Source: Neobacillus paridis
GTDB lineage: Bacteria; Bacillota; Bacilli; Bacillales; Cytobacillaceae
Assembly: GCF_016765675.1 (NCBI RefSeq)
Contig: NZ_JAESWB010000278.1
Location: 62,001 to 126,000 of the forward strand
DNA: 64,000 nt
Direction: 5' to 3'
Below the pieces are notes generated by a model. It was not told where the DNA came from. It searched no databases and saw only the letters and a list, made by a program, of their open reading frames with translations. Below are positions 27,253 through 35,918 of the stretch, piece after piece. The translations under genes were made by a program, and so were the position numbers. How positions within the stretch are numbered: position 1 is the first letter of the stretch; each line of letters starts with the position of its first letter.

Positions 27253-27818
27253 AATATTGTCTTTTTTCCTTGCTCTTCTTTCAAAATTTCTACTGCTTCA
27301 CGGAATCGCTGTGAATGAATGATTTCCCGCTCGCGTAAAAAGCGCAATCCATCATTTAAGTCCGGATCATCACTCAAATTGATAATCCATTGATAGGTCG
27401 CTCTAGCTTTTTCTTCAGCAGCGATATCTTCATAAAGATCTGTAATCGGATCACCCTTTGCCTGTATATAAGTAGCGGTAAAGGGAACACCTGCTGCATT
27501 ATGGTAAAACAGTGCTTTATCATGATCAGCATAATGCCCATCCAAGCCGGCCGCCTTCATCTGTTCCGGAGTGGCATCCTTTGTTAATTTATAGACCATT
27601 GTGGCGATCATTTCCAAATGAGCAAACTCTTCGGTACCGATATCAGTTAAAAGTCCAATTACTTTATCAGGGATCGTATAACGCTGATTTAAATATCTTA
27701 AGGCTGCAGCCAACTCACCGTCAGCACCGCCATATTGCTCAATTAAAAATTTGGCCAGCATCGGATTGCAGCTACTGACGCGAACAGGATATTGCAGTTT
27801 TTTTTCATATATCCACAT
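27249..27818 (-). CDS. cotJC: spore coat protein CotJC, manganese-catalase-like
   Basis: A 189-residue protein of the Mn-catalase superfamily found in the spore coat. The four-helix di-metal core is visible: EQYGGADGELAAALRYLNQR, IGTEEFAHLEMIATMVYKL (E-x2-H) and YEDIAAEEKARATYQWI with a later Glu/His pair in REREIIHSQRF. This is close to B. subtilis CotJC in sequence and length. GGGAGG precedes the ATG. Last gene of cotJABC; a 96-base gap separates it from cotJB. Confidence 0.95.
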   Translation of the reverse strand: MWIYEKKLQYPVRVSSCNPMLAKFLIEQYGGADGELAAALRYLNQRYTIPDKVIGLLTDIGTEEFAHLEMIATMVYKLTKDATPEQMKAAGLDGHYADHDKALFYHNAAGVPFTATYIQAKGDPITDLYEDIAAEEKARATYQWIINLSDDPDLNDGLRFLREREIIHSQRFREAVEILKEEQGKKTIF

Positions 27819-27914
27819 TGCTTTCCTATCCCTCCCATAACGAGCTTAGATAACGGGCTCATCCACTTTTATACTTATCTGGCCGCATCCGTTTGCGAAC
27901 GTATGCTCCGTACT

Positions 27915-28175
27915 TTAAACCTGCCATGGCCAGGGCGTATCGTCCCAATTCCAAGGATGTCCGGAGTAACTATTGCCAAACTGTTGCAGGGGCCCAAATT
28001 GGCTTTCGAATTGCTTCTTAATTCGTTTTCTTTCTTGTACATAGTGATTAAATTGGTGAATGGCCTCAAGGTCATCGTTATGTGTATCCAAGTACAGCGT
28101 AAGTTCGACTAAAACAAAATCAACAGCCTGCAGCTGCTCCATTAAATGATAATATTCAGCAGGCACCTGCTTCAT
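27915..28175 (-). CDS. cotJB: spore coat protein CotJB
   Basis: An 86-residue coat protein beginning MKQVPAEYYHLMEQLQAVDF, helical with the family stretch LTLYLDTHNDDLEAIHQFN, and a proline/tryptophan-rich end (WNWDDTPWPWQV). In B. subtilis it is needed with CotJC for assembly into the coat. Its ATG overlaps the cotJA stop (ATGA), so translation is coupled. Confidence 0.93.
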   Translation of the reverse strand: MKQVPAEYYHLMEQLQAVDFVLVELTLYLDTHNDDLEAIHQFNHYVQERKRIKKQFESQFGPLQQFGNSYSGHPWNWDDTPWPWQV

Positions 28176-28402
28176 GAGGGCACCCCCTTATTCCCTTTTT
28201 CATATGGACTATACCAAGGATCATAAAATGCTTTCCAGAGTGTACCGGTTCTTAATGCCTCCATAGGTGAAAATTGCGGTAAATTTGGCGGTTGGAAACC
28301 GATATATAAATGCGGTGGAGTTGAATACGTTTTTTCAACCATTGGTTTACATGGATCAAATGGGCTTACATACGGATGATATGTTTTGAGATGAGTATGC
28401 AT
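28172..28402 (-). CDS. cotJA: spore coat protein CotJA
   Basis: A 76-residue proline- and tyrosine-rich coat protein: YHPYVSPFDPCKP, then YSTPPHLYIGFQPPNLPQFS and EALRTGTLWKAFYDPWYSPY. This low-complexity composition is typical of CotJA. AAAGGGAGGG is followed by two consecutive ATGs (28405 and 28402); 28402 has the better five-base spacing. Head of cotJABC behind a SigE-type promoter. Confidence 0.9.
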   Translation of the reverse strand: MHTHLKTYHPYVSPFDPCKPMVEKTYSTPPHLYIGFQPPNLPQFSPMEALRTGTLWKAFYDPWYSPYEKGNKGVPS

Positions 28403-28435
28403 CATTACCCTCCCTTTGCTAATCAACATCATTCA

Positions 28436-28465
28436 ATCATATGACCGGTAATTGAATAACATGAC
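28436..28465 (-). promoter_or_regulatory. SigE-type promoter of cotJABC
   Basis: On the minus strand GTCATGT (28465-28459), a 15-base spacer and CATATGAT (28443-28436) match the SigE consensus. B. subtilis cotJ is SigE-dependent. It lies about 35 bases before the cotJA start. Confidence 0.6.
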
Positions 28466-28551
28466 ATAAATCTTTACCATATGCAAGGATTTTTTAGGAG
28501 AAAGTCGAAGTATAATAAGGTGAAAGTACTTAATTTTTGAGGTGATGGGAC

Positions 28552-29184
28552 ATGTTTGTAAAACATATGATGATTCCACGGCATGAATGTGTGATTGCTC
28601 AAGAAAATGAAACCTTGAAGGAAGTTTTACAAAAATTGGAGGAACATCATATTGATGGGCTGCCAGTTTTACAAGGAGATCGTTACCTTGGGGTTGTGAC
28701 CAGATATCGGATTTATGAAAACTTCTTCCGTTCGGAAAAACTAAAGGAGGATTATCTCACCTCTACTCTGGCAAAGGATATCGCTTCTCATCAAGAAAAG
28801 TTTCTGGTCGGTGGCGAATTATTTGAAAGGACGATGCTAGATTTAAAGGATTTTCCATTACTTGCTGTTGTGGATGAGAATCATACCTTTCTGGGGATCG
28901 TCACGCGTGCAGATGTATTAAGTTTCTTTGAGAGTGCCTTTGGCGTGAATCGCCCGGGAATAAGGATTGCGTTTACATCGGTGGAAACGGAAGGAAGAAT
29001 CGCCCGGCTATCTGAAATAGCCCATCACTTTCACGAACACATCATTTCACTTGTCACCTTTGATGAAACGGATAAACTTGTTCGAAGAATTGTTATGAAA
29101 ATCGAAAAGAATGATAATATTGATAAGTTTGTCAAAAAGCTAGAAGAACATGGCTTTAGAATATTAAGTATTCAAGAAGTTTAA
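28552..29184 (+). CDS. CBS-pair and ACT domain protein
   Basis: A 210-residue cytoplasmic sensor-type protein. Two CBS motifs occupy about 1-140 (MFVKHMMIPRHECVIAQENE; VLQGDRYLGVVTRYRI; LLAVVDENHTFLGIVTRADV) and would bind an adenine nucleotide. The C-terminal 70 residues (IRIAFTSVETEGRIARLSEI, then RRIVMKIEKNDNIDKFVKKL) look like an ACT domain, the layout of AcuB-like proteins. No catalytic domain is attached. GAGGTGATGGG precedes the ATG. A single-gene unit divergent from cotJ; the ligand is unknown. Confidence 0.82.
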   Translation: MFVKHMMIPRHECVIAQENETLKEVLQKLEEHHIDGLPVLQGDRYLGVVTRYRIYENFFRSEKLKEDYLTSTLAKDIASHQEKFLVGGELFERTMLDLKDFPLLAVVDENHTFLGIVTRADVLSFFESAFGVNRPGIRIAFTSVETEGRIARLSEIAHHFHEHIISLVTFDETDKLVRRIVMKIEKNDNIDKFVKKLEEHGFRILSIQEV

Positions 29185-29200
29185 GGTATTTAAATAAAGC

Positions 29201-29235
29201 TCCCTCTCATACGTTTTTGTGAGAGGGATTTTTTA
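29201..29235 (+). terminator. terminator after the CBS-ACT gene
   Basis: TCCCTCTCA (29201-29209) pairs with TGAGAGGGA (29220-29228), then TTTTTT. Confidence 0.85.
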
Positions 29236-29321
29236 CATATTGCTAATAGTTCCCGTAAGTGTTTTTTAGTCAATGCTTTATTATGGTATGATTTCTTAAA
29301 AAAGAAATGGGGCATAACACA

Positions 29322-30089
29322 ATGCAAATATTATTGTTGCTGCTGATTATTTTTGCCGCCTGCCTGTTCCTATATATGCTGCGACAAGCGTTTCTTAATC
29401 ATGTTGTCCGCCATGAATTTAATTTTTCAGATTTTCCTCAGTCTTTTGGTCAAGTTGTTATTTTTTTTATTTCGGACATTCATAGAAGGACGATTTCTGA
29501 TGCAATTATTAATGAAGTAAAGGGAAAATCCAATCTGGTTATTATCGGCGGCGATTTAACAGAAAAGGGCGTTTCTTATAAAAAGATAAAAACAAACCTC
29601 GTTAAATTGAAGCAGCTTGGTCCGATTTATTTTGTTTGGGGAAATAATGATTATGAAAAGGATGTTCAAAAGTTAGAAGCTATCATGAGCGAGACAGGTG
29701 TTACGATATTAGCCAATACGGCCGTTCATTTCACTTCAGAAAAGGGAGAAAAATGGAGCTTGCTTGGGGTCGATGAAATGGGACAGGAACGGGACCGTCT
29801 TGACTTAGCCCTTTTAGCTTCCGATAAAAAAAGCTTCAAAATTCTTGTAAGTCATTACCCTGCGATTACGGAAAAGATTCTTCCAGAACATGAAATTCGT
29901 TTAGTATTAAGCGGGCATACACATGGAGGACAAATTCATATACTGGGGTTTAGTCCACAAAAAAGAGGGGGGGTAACCAAGTTAGAGAATACCACTCTGC
30001 TTATAAGTAATGGATATGGGACGACTGCGCTGCCATTAAGACTTGGAGCACCGGCTGAGTGCCACCTGATAACCGTTTCCAACCGTTAA
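29322..30089 (+). CDS. ypbG: YpbG, membrane-anchored metallophosphoesterase
   Basis: A 255-residue calcineurin-like phosphoesterase anchored by one N-terminal helix (about 2-22). The di-metal motifs are complete: FFISDIHRRT (D-x-H), VIIGGDLTEKG (G-D), FVWGNNDYE (G-N-N-D replacing G-N-H-E), LVSHYPAI and LSGHTHGGQIH (G-H-x-H). GNND in place of GNHE is common in the UDP-diacylglucosamine/YkuE-like branch. The ATG at 29322 follows ATGGGGC; 29307 is an alternative. Same position as B. subtilis ypbG. The phosphoester substrate is unknown. Confidence 0.87.
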   Translation: MQILLLLLIIFAACLFLYMLRQAFLNHVVRHEFNFSDFPQSFGQVVIFFISDIHRRTISDAIINEVKGKSNLVIIGGDLTEKGVSYKKIKTNLVKLKQLGPIYFVWGNNDYEKDVQKLEAIMSETGVTILANTAVHFTSEKGEKWSLLGVDEMGQERDRLDLALLASDKKSFKILVSHYPAITEKILPEHEIRLVLSGHTHGGQIHILGFSPQKRGGVTKLENTTLLISNGYGTTALPLRLGAPAECHLITVSNR

Positions 30090-30167
30090 TTCCCTTTGAG
30101 ACAATTCACCAACCTTCCTCTCAGGCATAGACTAAAACAAGAGTAGTCATATGCAGGGGGCAAAATT

Positions 30168-30743
30168 ATGCGCTTAGAACGCTTAACAACAAACAAGATT
30201 AAAATTTTTTTAACCTCTGACGATTTAATCGATCGAGGACTTTCCAAAGAAGACATCGGGAAGGATGCCAGTAAGTGGAATCAGCTTTTTCATGAAATGC
30301 TTGAGGAAGCGAGTTTGGAATTTAACGTTGACATACAGGGATCCGTAGCAGTTGAAGTTTTCTCGCTTCAGGCTCAAGGGATGATTATGATTATTACTGT
30401 TGACGATGATAAAGAAGAAGCATTAGGCGATGGCTTTATTGAAATGCAGGTAAGGGCTTGCGGTATGGAAAAACTCCTTTTTGAATTTGCGGAATTGGAA
30501 GATCTGATAAATGCAGCAGAAAGACTTGCGGCAACAGAACTTTTCGGCGGAACCATCTTTACATTGAATAATGTCTATTACTTGTTAATGGATCAAGCTA
30601 GCAATGAACAAAATGAAAAGGCTGCCTGCCTATTATCTGAATATGGAAATGCCTCAATCCTCAGCCCTCATATTCTTGTTGAATACGGTAAGATCATTAT
30701 TAAAAATAAGGCAGTAGAAACCCTCCTTCATTATTTTAAATGA
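30168..30743 (+). CDS. mecB: MecB (YpbH), MecA-family adaptor
   Basis: Paralogue of MecA, the adaptor that delivers substrates to ClpC/ClpP. The 191 residues begin MRLERLTTNKIKIFLTSDDL, the N-terminal substrate-binding half, with ERGLSKEDI-type sequence (DRGLSKEDIGKDASKWNQLF). The C-terminal half (about 95-191) would bind ClpC. The linker is short, as in YpbH; the neighbours ypbG and gudB also match the YpbH locus. In B. subtilis MecB affects competence and sporulation. Confidence 0.9.
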   Translation: MRLERLTTNKIKIFLTSDDLIDRGLSKEDIGKDASKWNQLFHEMLEEASLEFNVDIQGSVAVEVFSLQAQGMIMIITVDDDKEEALGDGFIEMQVRACGMEKLLFEFAELEDLINAAERLAATELFGGTIFTLNNVYYLLMDQASNEQNEKAACLLSEYGNASILSPHILVEYGKIIIKNKAVETLLHYFK

Positions 30744-30899
30744 CTTTTTTAAAATAACTTTCGAAGGAGGAGTTCCTCGCTACGAACGCCATTCCGCGTT
30801 TATCAGGTTTCTTATACTCCACAAGTATTCCTTGTTAACTAAGGAATGGCAGCGTTTACATAGGTGGAAAATTGAAGGGGGAAAGGAAGCATATATTCC

Positions 30900-30927
30900 T
30901 TGCATTAATCCTTTAAAGGTGTATACT
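30900..30927 (+). promoter_or_regulatory. SigA-type promoter of gudB with overlapping repeats
   Basis: TTGCAT (30900-30905), 16 bases, TATACT (30922-30927). A cre-like TGAAAGCGGACAGC (30934-30947) follows the -10; it departs from the CcpA consensus at the last two positions. Upstream, ATTCCTT (30827-30833) and AAGGAAT (30841-30847) form a dyad, and TATTCCTTG recurs at 30894 over the -35. Confidence 0.45.
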
Positions 30928-30980
30928 TGTGACTGAAAGCGGACAGCATTCTTACAAGTGATTTCTTAGGAGGTTTACAA

Positions 30981-32258
30981 ATGGTAGCCGAAAATGGTAC
31001 TGGTAAGACTACTCAAGAGGAGCAGCTTGATGTGTTGAAATCAACACAGACAGTCATTCACAAGGCTCTTGAAAAGTTAGGATATCCCGAAGAGGTATAT
31101 GAACTTTTGAAAGAGCCATTACGTATGATGACAGTTAAGATTCCAGTTAGAATGGATGATGGATCCGTTAAAATATTTACCGGTTACAGAGCACAGCATA
31201 ATGACGCTGTAGGACCAACAAAAGGAGGCATTCGCTTCCATCCGGATGTAACAGAGACAGAAGTGAAAGCATTATCAATATGGATGAGTTTAAAATGTGG
31301 TATTGTTGACCTGCCATATGGCGGCGGGAAGGGCGGGATTGTTTGTGACCCCCGTGATATGTCCTTTAGAGAACTAGAGAGGTTAAGCCGTGGCTATGTA
31401 CGGGCAATCAGCCAGATTGTTGGACCAACAAAGGATATTCCTGCTCCAGATGTCTTTACCAATTCGCAAATTATGGCGTGGATGATGGACGAGTACAGCC
31501 GAATTGACGAATTTAATTCACCTGGATTTATCACCGGTAAACCGCTTGTTCTTGGCGGTTCCCATGGTCGTGAATCGGCAACGGCAAAAGGCGTAACCAT
31601 TTGTATCCGTGAGGCAGCTAAAAAACGGGACATTGATATAAAAGGTGCAAGAGTGGTCATTCAGGGTTTCGGTAATGCTGGCAGTTATTTGGCAAAATTC
31701 ATGCATGATGCCGGTGCAAAAGTGGTTGGCATATCTGATGCATATGGTGCTTTATATGACCCGAACGGCCTTGATATTAATTACCTTCTGGATAGAAGAG
31801 ACAGTTTTGGTACGGTGACCAAATTATTTGATAACACGATTACAAATAAAGAGCTGCTTGAGCTGGATTGCGACATTCTTGTTCCGGCAGCAATTGAAAA
31901 TCAAATTACAGAAGAAAATGCTCACAATATTCGGGCAAGCATCGTTGTTGAAGCAGCAAACGGTCCAACAACATTGGAAGCAACCCAAATATTAACAGAG
32001 CGTGGCATCCTCCTTGTTCCGGATGTACTGGCTTCGGCCGGCGGTGTCACTGTCTCTTACTTTGAGTGGGTTCAAAACAACCAAGGTTATTATTGGACAG
32101 AGGAAGAAGTAGAGGAGAAGCTGGAAAAGATCTTGGTCAAAGCATTTAATAATATTTATTATACTGCCCAAACACGCCGTGTTGATATGCGCCTTGCGGC
32201 CTATATGGTCGGAGTCAGAAAAATGGCAGAAGCAAGCCGCTTTAGAGGCTGGATTTAA
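30981..32258 (+). CDS. gudB: NAD-dependent glutamate dehydrogenase
   Basis: Catabolises glutamate to 2-oxoglutarate and ammonia. At 425 residues it has normal family length. The substrate pocket shows TKGGIRFHPDVT and LPYGGGKGGIVCDPRDMS with the catalytic lysines, and PAPDVFTNSQIMAWMMDEYS. The Rossmann domain has VVIQGFGNAGSYLAKFMHDA. The cryptic lab-strain gudB of B. subtilis carries a short tandem duplication in the VKA region; here ETEVKALSIWMSLKC has none, so the enzyme should be active. The mecB-gudB-ypdA order matches gudB rather than rocG. AGGAGG precedes the ATG. Confidence 0.93.
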   Translation: MVAENGTGKTTQEEQLDVLKSTQTVIHKALEKLGYPEEVYELLKEPLRMMTVKIPVRMDDGSVKIFTGYRAQHNDAVGPTKGGIRFHPDVTETEVKALSIWMSLKCGIVDLPYGGGKGGIVCDPRDMSFRELERLSRGYVRAISQIVGPTKDIPAPDVFTNSQIMAWMMDEYSRIDEFNSPGFITGKPLVLGGSHGRESATAKGVTICIREAAKKRDIDIKGARVVIQGFGNAGSYLAKFMHDAGAKVVGISDAYGALYDPNGLDINYLLDRRDSFGTVTKLFDNTITNKELLELDCDILVPAAIENQITEENAHNIRASIVVEAANGPTTLEATQILTERGILLVPDVLASAGGVTVSYFEWVQNNQGYYWTEEEVEEKLEKILVKAFNNIYYTAQTRRVDMRLAAYMVGVRKMAEASRFRGWI

Positions 32259-32274
32259 GATTGAATTATTAAAG

Positions 32275-32309
32275 AAAAACTCCTATCATTATCAGGTAGG
32301 AGTTTTTAA
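32275..32309 (+). terminator. terminator after gudB
   Basis: AAAAACTCCTA (32275-32285) pairs with TAGGAGTTTTT (32297-32307). Confidence 0.85.
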
Positions 32310-32335
32310 TGTTTTGAATAAGGAGTGTAATCACG

Positions 32336-33304
32336 GTGCAAAATGAAGAAATTATCATAGTTGGCGCCGGTCCTTGTGGGCTAGCGGCAGCAATTGCGTT
32401 GCAGGATATTGGAAAAAGCCCGCTTATTATTGAAAAGGGCAATGTAGTAAATTCGATTTATCATTACCCGACACACCAAACATTTTTTAGTACAAGTGAA
32501 AAATTAGAAATCGGCGGTTTTCCATTTGTCACGGATACGTATAAACCAAAAAGAAATCAGGCGCTTGTCTATTACCGCGAAGTGGCAAAACGGAAAAATT
32601 TAAGAATCAATGCTTATGAACAAGTAATGAAAGTTGAGAAGTCCATCGAGGGCTTTACGGTTAATACTTCAAAAGGCACCTATCATGCACGTTACATTAT
32701 AATTGCAACCGGCTACTATGATCATCCAAATTATATGAATGTCCCGGGTGAAAATTTACCCAAGGTATTTCATTATTTCAAAGAAGCCCATCCTTATTTT
32801 GATAAGGATGTCTGTGTAATCGGCGGAAAAAATTCCAGTGTCGATGCCGCTCTTGAACTCGTAAAGGCGGGAGCGAGAGTCACGGTGTTATATCGCGGAG
32901 GGGAATATTCGCCAAGTATCAAGCCATGGATTTTGCCTGAATTTGAATCGTTGGTGAGAAATGGCGTGATCAGCATGCACTTTAATGCCCATGTAAAGGA
33001 AATAACTGAGACAACTGTCGTTTATCTTCAAGATGGAAAGGAAATATCTATAGCTAATGATTTCGTTTTTGCAATGACTGGCTATCATCCTGATCACCAA
33101 TTTTTAAAAGCTATCGGTGTCCAAATTGACGATGAAACAGGGAGACCGATCATTAATCCCGGGACGATGGAGACCAATATTACGGGTGTATACATTGCCG
33201 GAGTGATTGCTGCAGGGAATAATGCTAATGAAATCTTTATTGAAAATGGCCGGTTCCACGGGGAATTAATTGCTAAATCCATCTTAGAAAAAACGCAAGG
33301 GTGA
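32336..33304 (+). CDS. ypdA: YpdA, bacillithiol disulfide reductase (Bdr)
   Basis: A 322-residue FAD/NADPH oxidoreductase that reduces oxidised bacillithiol and so supports thiol homeostasis. The FAD-binding motif is IIVGAGPCGLAAAIALQDIG (about 7-26), the NADPH motif VCVIGGKNSSVDAALELVKA (about 160), and VYIAGVIAAGNNANEIFIEN closes the FAD site. The Cys in GPCGL is the residue implicated in Bdr catalysis. The start is GTG 32336 behind AAGGAG at ten bases. ansA follows after four bases. Confidence 0.92.
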   Translation: MQNEEIIIVGAGPCGLAAAIALQDIGKSPLIIEKGNVVNSIYHYPTHQTFFSTSEKLEIGGFPFVTDTYKPKRNQALVYYREVAKRKNLRINAYEQVMKVEKSIEGFTVNTSKGTYHARYIIIATGYYDHPNYMNVPGENLPKVFHYFKEAHPYFDKDVCVIGGKNSSVDAALELVKAGARVTVLYRGGEYSPSIKPWILPEFESLVRNGVISMHFNAHVKEITETTVVYLQDGKEISIANDFVFAMTGYHPDHQFLKAIGVQIDDETGRPIINPGTMETNITGVYIAGVIAAGNNANEIFIENGRFHGELIAKSILEKTQG

Positions 33305-33308
33305 TTGA

Positions 33309-34268
33309 ATGATGAAAAAAGTAGTTTTATTAACAACCGGCGGTACAATCGCCAGCAAACCGAATAAAGCATCCGGTAAATTATCCTCAGGTGCATTAAC
33401 GGGTGAGGAACTGGCGGCTATGTGTCAATTACCAGAGGATATTGAAGTAATTGTTGAATCTGTGTTTCAAAAAGCTAGTATCCATATTACTTTTGACGAT
33501 TTACTCGTGCTCAAAAGTAAAGTTGAAAATTATTTTGAAGATGAATCTATTTCTGGCATCGTGATTACTCACGGGACGGATACGATGGAGGAAACTGCCT
33601 ATTTTCTTGACCTGACGATTAGCGATCCGCGGCCAGTTGTAGTAACAGGTTCGCAACGTTCCCCGGAGGATTTGGGAAGTGATGTTTACATTAATCTACG
33701 TCATGCCATTTACACTGCCTGCTCAACCGATTTGCATAATGCGGGAACGGTCGTTGTCTTTAATGAACGAATTTTTGCGGCTCGATACGTAAAAAAAGAG
33801 CATGCCTCAAATATTCAAGGATTCAATGTTTTTGGCTTTGGCTATCTTGGTATTATCGATAATGATCAAGTTTATGTCTATCAAAAGCCAATAAAAAGAG
33901 AGTATTTTAAAGTCCGCTCAAGTCTGCCGCAAGTCGAGATCATTAAATGTTATATTGGTGCTGATGGGAAATTCATCAAGGCAGCCAGAGAAGCCGGGGT
34001 CAAAGGAATTGTTCTAGAAGGTGTCGGGCGGGGGCAAGTTGCTCCAAAGATGATGCAGGAAATCGAGGCAGCTATTCGGGCAGGAATCAAGTTGGTCATT
34101 ACCACCAGTGCCGAGGAAGGCTCAGTTTACACGACCTATGATTACGAGGGAAGCGCCTATGACCTTTATCAAAAGGGCGTTATTCTTGGCAGTGATAATG
34201 ATTCAAAGAAAGCAAGAATAAAATTAGCCGTGGCCCTGGCAAGTGGAATTGAGAAAATAGAATTCTAA
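33309..34268 (+). CDS. ansA: type I L-asparaginase
   Basis: Hydrolyses asparagine to aspartate and ammonia. The 319 residues carry the two active-site threonine signatures: LLTTGGTIASKPN (about 7-19) and VITHGTDTMEETAYFLDLT (about 84-102), followed by PVVVTGSQRSPEDLGSDVY. There is no signal peptide, so it is cytoplasmic. ATG 33309 and 33312 are both possible. Four bases after ypdA, probably cotranscribed. Confidence 0.92.
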   Translation: MMKKVVLLTTGGTIASKPNKASGKLSSGALTGEELAAMCQLPEDIEVIVESVFQKASIHITFDDLLVLKSKVENYFEDESISGIVITHGTDTMEETAYFLDLTISDPRPVVVTGSQRSPEDLGSDVYINLRHAIYTACSTDLHNAGTVVVFNERIFAARYVKKEHASNIQGFNVFGFGYLGIIDNDQVYVYQKPIKREYFKVRSSLPQVEIIKCYIGADGKFIKAAREAGVKGIVLEGVGRGQVAPKMMQEIEAAIRAGIKLVITTSAEEGSVYTTYDYEGSAYDLYQKGVILGSDNDSKKARIKLAVALASGIEKIEF

Positions 34269-34374
34269 CAATAATGATTTGTAAAAAAATCAGTTAAGTG
34301 AGGGAATCTTTCATTTTATTCATCCCCTATTTCGTGGTACGATGAAGAAAATGGATTCTGAAAAGAGGTTCGAC

Positions 34375-35064
34375 ATGCTGGGAATATTATCAGCCGGATT
34401 TGCCCCTGGTTTGGCTTTACTGAGTTATTTTTATTTAAGAGATGAATATGAACCGGAACCAATCTCCTTTGTCTTACGGACATTCTTATATGGTACCCTT
34501 CTCGTATTTCCAATTATGTTTATTCAGCATGTACTTGAAACGGAGCATGTGATTAACTCGAATCTTACAGGGGCATTTTTCAGCACAAGTCTGTTGGAAG
34601 AGTTTTTTAAGTGGTTTATCCTTTATTATGCAGTATATCAGCATGTGGAATTTGATGAACCATTCGATGGGATTGTTTACGGGGTTGCTGTATCACTGGG
34701 CTTTGCTACAATTGAAAATATTTTTTATTTGATTGCTAATGGGGTTGAACATGCGGTGACCCGCGCCCTATTTCCTGTTTCCAGTCATGCGCTCTTTGGG
34801 GTAATAATGGGCTTTTATATTGGGAAAGCCAAGTTTACTGAAGGAAGAAAAGCAAAATGGATTCTTTTTTCATTATTATTACCATTTATACTTCACGGTT
34901 TTTACGATTACATTCTGCTTTCTTTGGAGCATTGGCTCTATATTATTTTTCCATTTATGATTTTCCTTTGGTGGTTTGGATTGACAAAAGTAAAAAAAGC
35001 AAAAATTTTAAGTGTCAAACATATGAAAAAACGTTTCACTGTCCAAAAAACTCTTCATTCTTGA
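34375..35064 (+). CDS. prsW: PrsW, site-1 intramembrane protease
   Basis: A polytopic metalloprotease that in B. subtilis cleaves anti-sigma factor RsiW in response to cell-wall stress. The 229 residues begin [20 protein letters not shown]; conserved motifs are [19 protein letters not shown] (E-E-x3-K), [20 protein letters not shown] and [17 protein letters not shown] with the metal-ligand His, and [15 protein letters not shown] 34375 behind AAAAGAGG fits the family; the frame extends to 34342. No sigW or rsiW gene is nearby. Confidence 0.93.
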   Translation: MLGILSAGFAPGLALLSYFYLRDEYEPEPISFVLRTFLYGTLLVFPIMFIQHVLETEHVINSNLTGAFFSTSLLEEFFKWFILYYAVYQHVEFDEPFDGIVYGVAVSLGFATIENIFYLIANGVEHAVTRALFPVSSHALFGVIMGFYIGKAKFTEGRKAKWILFSLLLPFILHGFYDYILLSLEHWLYIIFPFMIFLWWFGLTKVKKAKILSVKHMKKRFTVQKTLHS

Positions 35065-35078
35065 TGAAGGGTTTTTTC
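35045..35078 (+). terminator. terminator after prsW
   Basis: AAAAAACTCTTCAT pairs with ATGAAGGGTTTTTT around a short loop (one G-U pair). The stem begins inside the end of prsW. Confidence 0.8.
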
Positions 35079-35152
35079 TTTGTGGAATAAAAATGTGCGA
35101 TTAACAAAAAATAGGTGTACTGTAAATGATTTATAATGGGGGTAATTATTCC

Positions 35153-35905
35153 ATGAAAACAAAAGCCGGTTTGCTGAAACGGTTGATCATTGCCGCATTA
35201 GTAATGACATCCCTTCCATTTATAAGTACCCAAAAGGTTCAGGCCTTTTCTAATCAAATCATCCAGCAGGGTGCAGTCGGAGAAGATGTCATAGAACTAC
35301 AATCAAGGCTGAAATATATTGGTTTCTATCATGGGAAGATAGATGGAGTTTTTGGCTGGGGGACTTACTGGGCATTGCGAAACTTTCAATATGAATTTGG
35401 ATTGCCCATCGATGGCTTGGCCGGACAAGCTACAAAGGCAAAACTTGTAAAATCAACCAAATATATTAGAAATGCTGGTTCAGCGAACAATCCTAAAGCA
35501 GCTAAAAACACGGGAAGCAAAGCGTCAGCTGTCAACATTCCCAGAGGTTTCTCGCAAAATGATATTCAATTAATGGCGAATGCTGTACATGGTGAATCAA
35601 GGGGAGAACCTTATATTGGCCAAGTTGCCGTTGCCGCCGTGATCCTCAATCGAGTGGAAAACCCAAAGTTTCCTAATTCGATTGCTGGAGTCATCTTTCA
35701 GCCGGGGGCCTTTACAGCCGTAGCGGATGGGCAAATCTGGCTAACTCCGAATGAAACATCAAAAAAGGCAGTCATTGATGCAATTAATGGGTGGGACCCT
35801 ACGGGGAATGCTATTTACTATTTTAATCCTGCAACTGCAACAAGTGCGTGGATCTGGTCAAGGCCACAAATCAAAAGAATTGGGAAACATATTTTTTGCA
35901 AGTAG
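35153..35905 (+). CDS. sleB: spore cortex-lytic enzyme SleB
   Basis: Lytic transglycosylase that degrades cortex peptidoglycan during germination. The 250 residues have a signal peptide (about 1-29, ending VQAF), a PG-binding-1 domain (about 37-100: AVGEDVIELQSRLKYIGFY, DGVFGWGTYWALRNFQ) and the C-terminal hydrolase-2 domain with catalytic Glu in MANAVHGESRGEPYIGQVAV. ATG 35153 follows GGGGG at ten bases. It precedes ypeB, its partner, by 13 bases, so the germination pair is one operon; a sporulation promoter is expected but I could not identify one. Confidence 0.95.
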   Translation: MKTKAGLLKRLIIAALVMTSLPFISTQKVQAFSNQIIQQGAVGEDVIELQSRLKYIGFYHGKIDGVFGWGTYWALRNFQYEFGLPIDGLAGQATKAKLVKSTKYIRNAGSANNPKAAKNTGSKASAVNIPRGFSQNDIQLMANAVHGESRGEPYIGQVAVAAVILNRVENPKFPNSIAGVIFQPGAFTAVADGQIWLTPNETSKKAVIDAINGWDPTGNAIYYFNPATATSAWIWSRPQIKRIGKHIFCK

Positions 35906-35918
35906 GGGTGAAGTAAAA

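Noticed and set aside
35751-35918. Upstream extension of ypeB
   Set aside because: Within sleB in another frame; TTG 35919 gives the conserved YpeB start.
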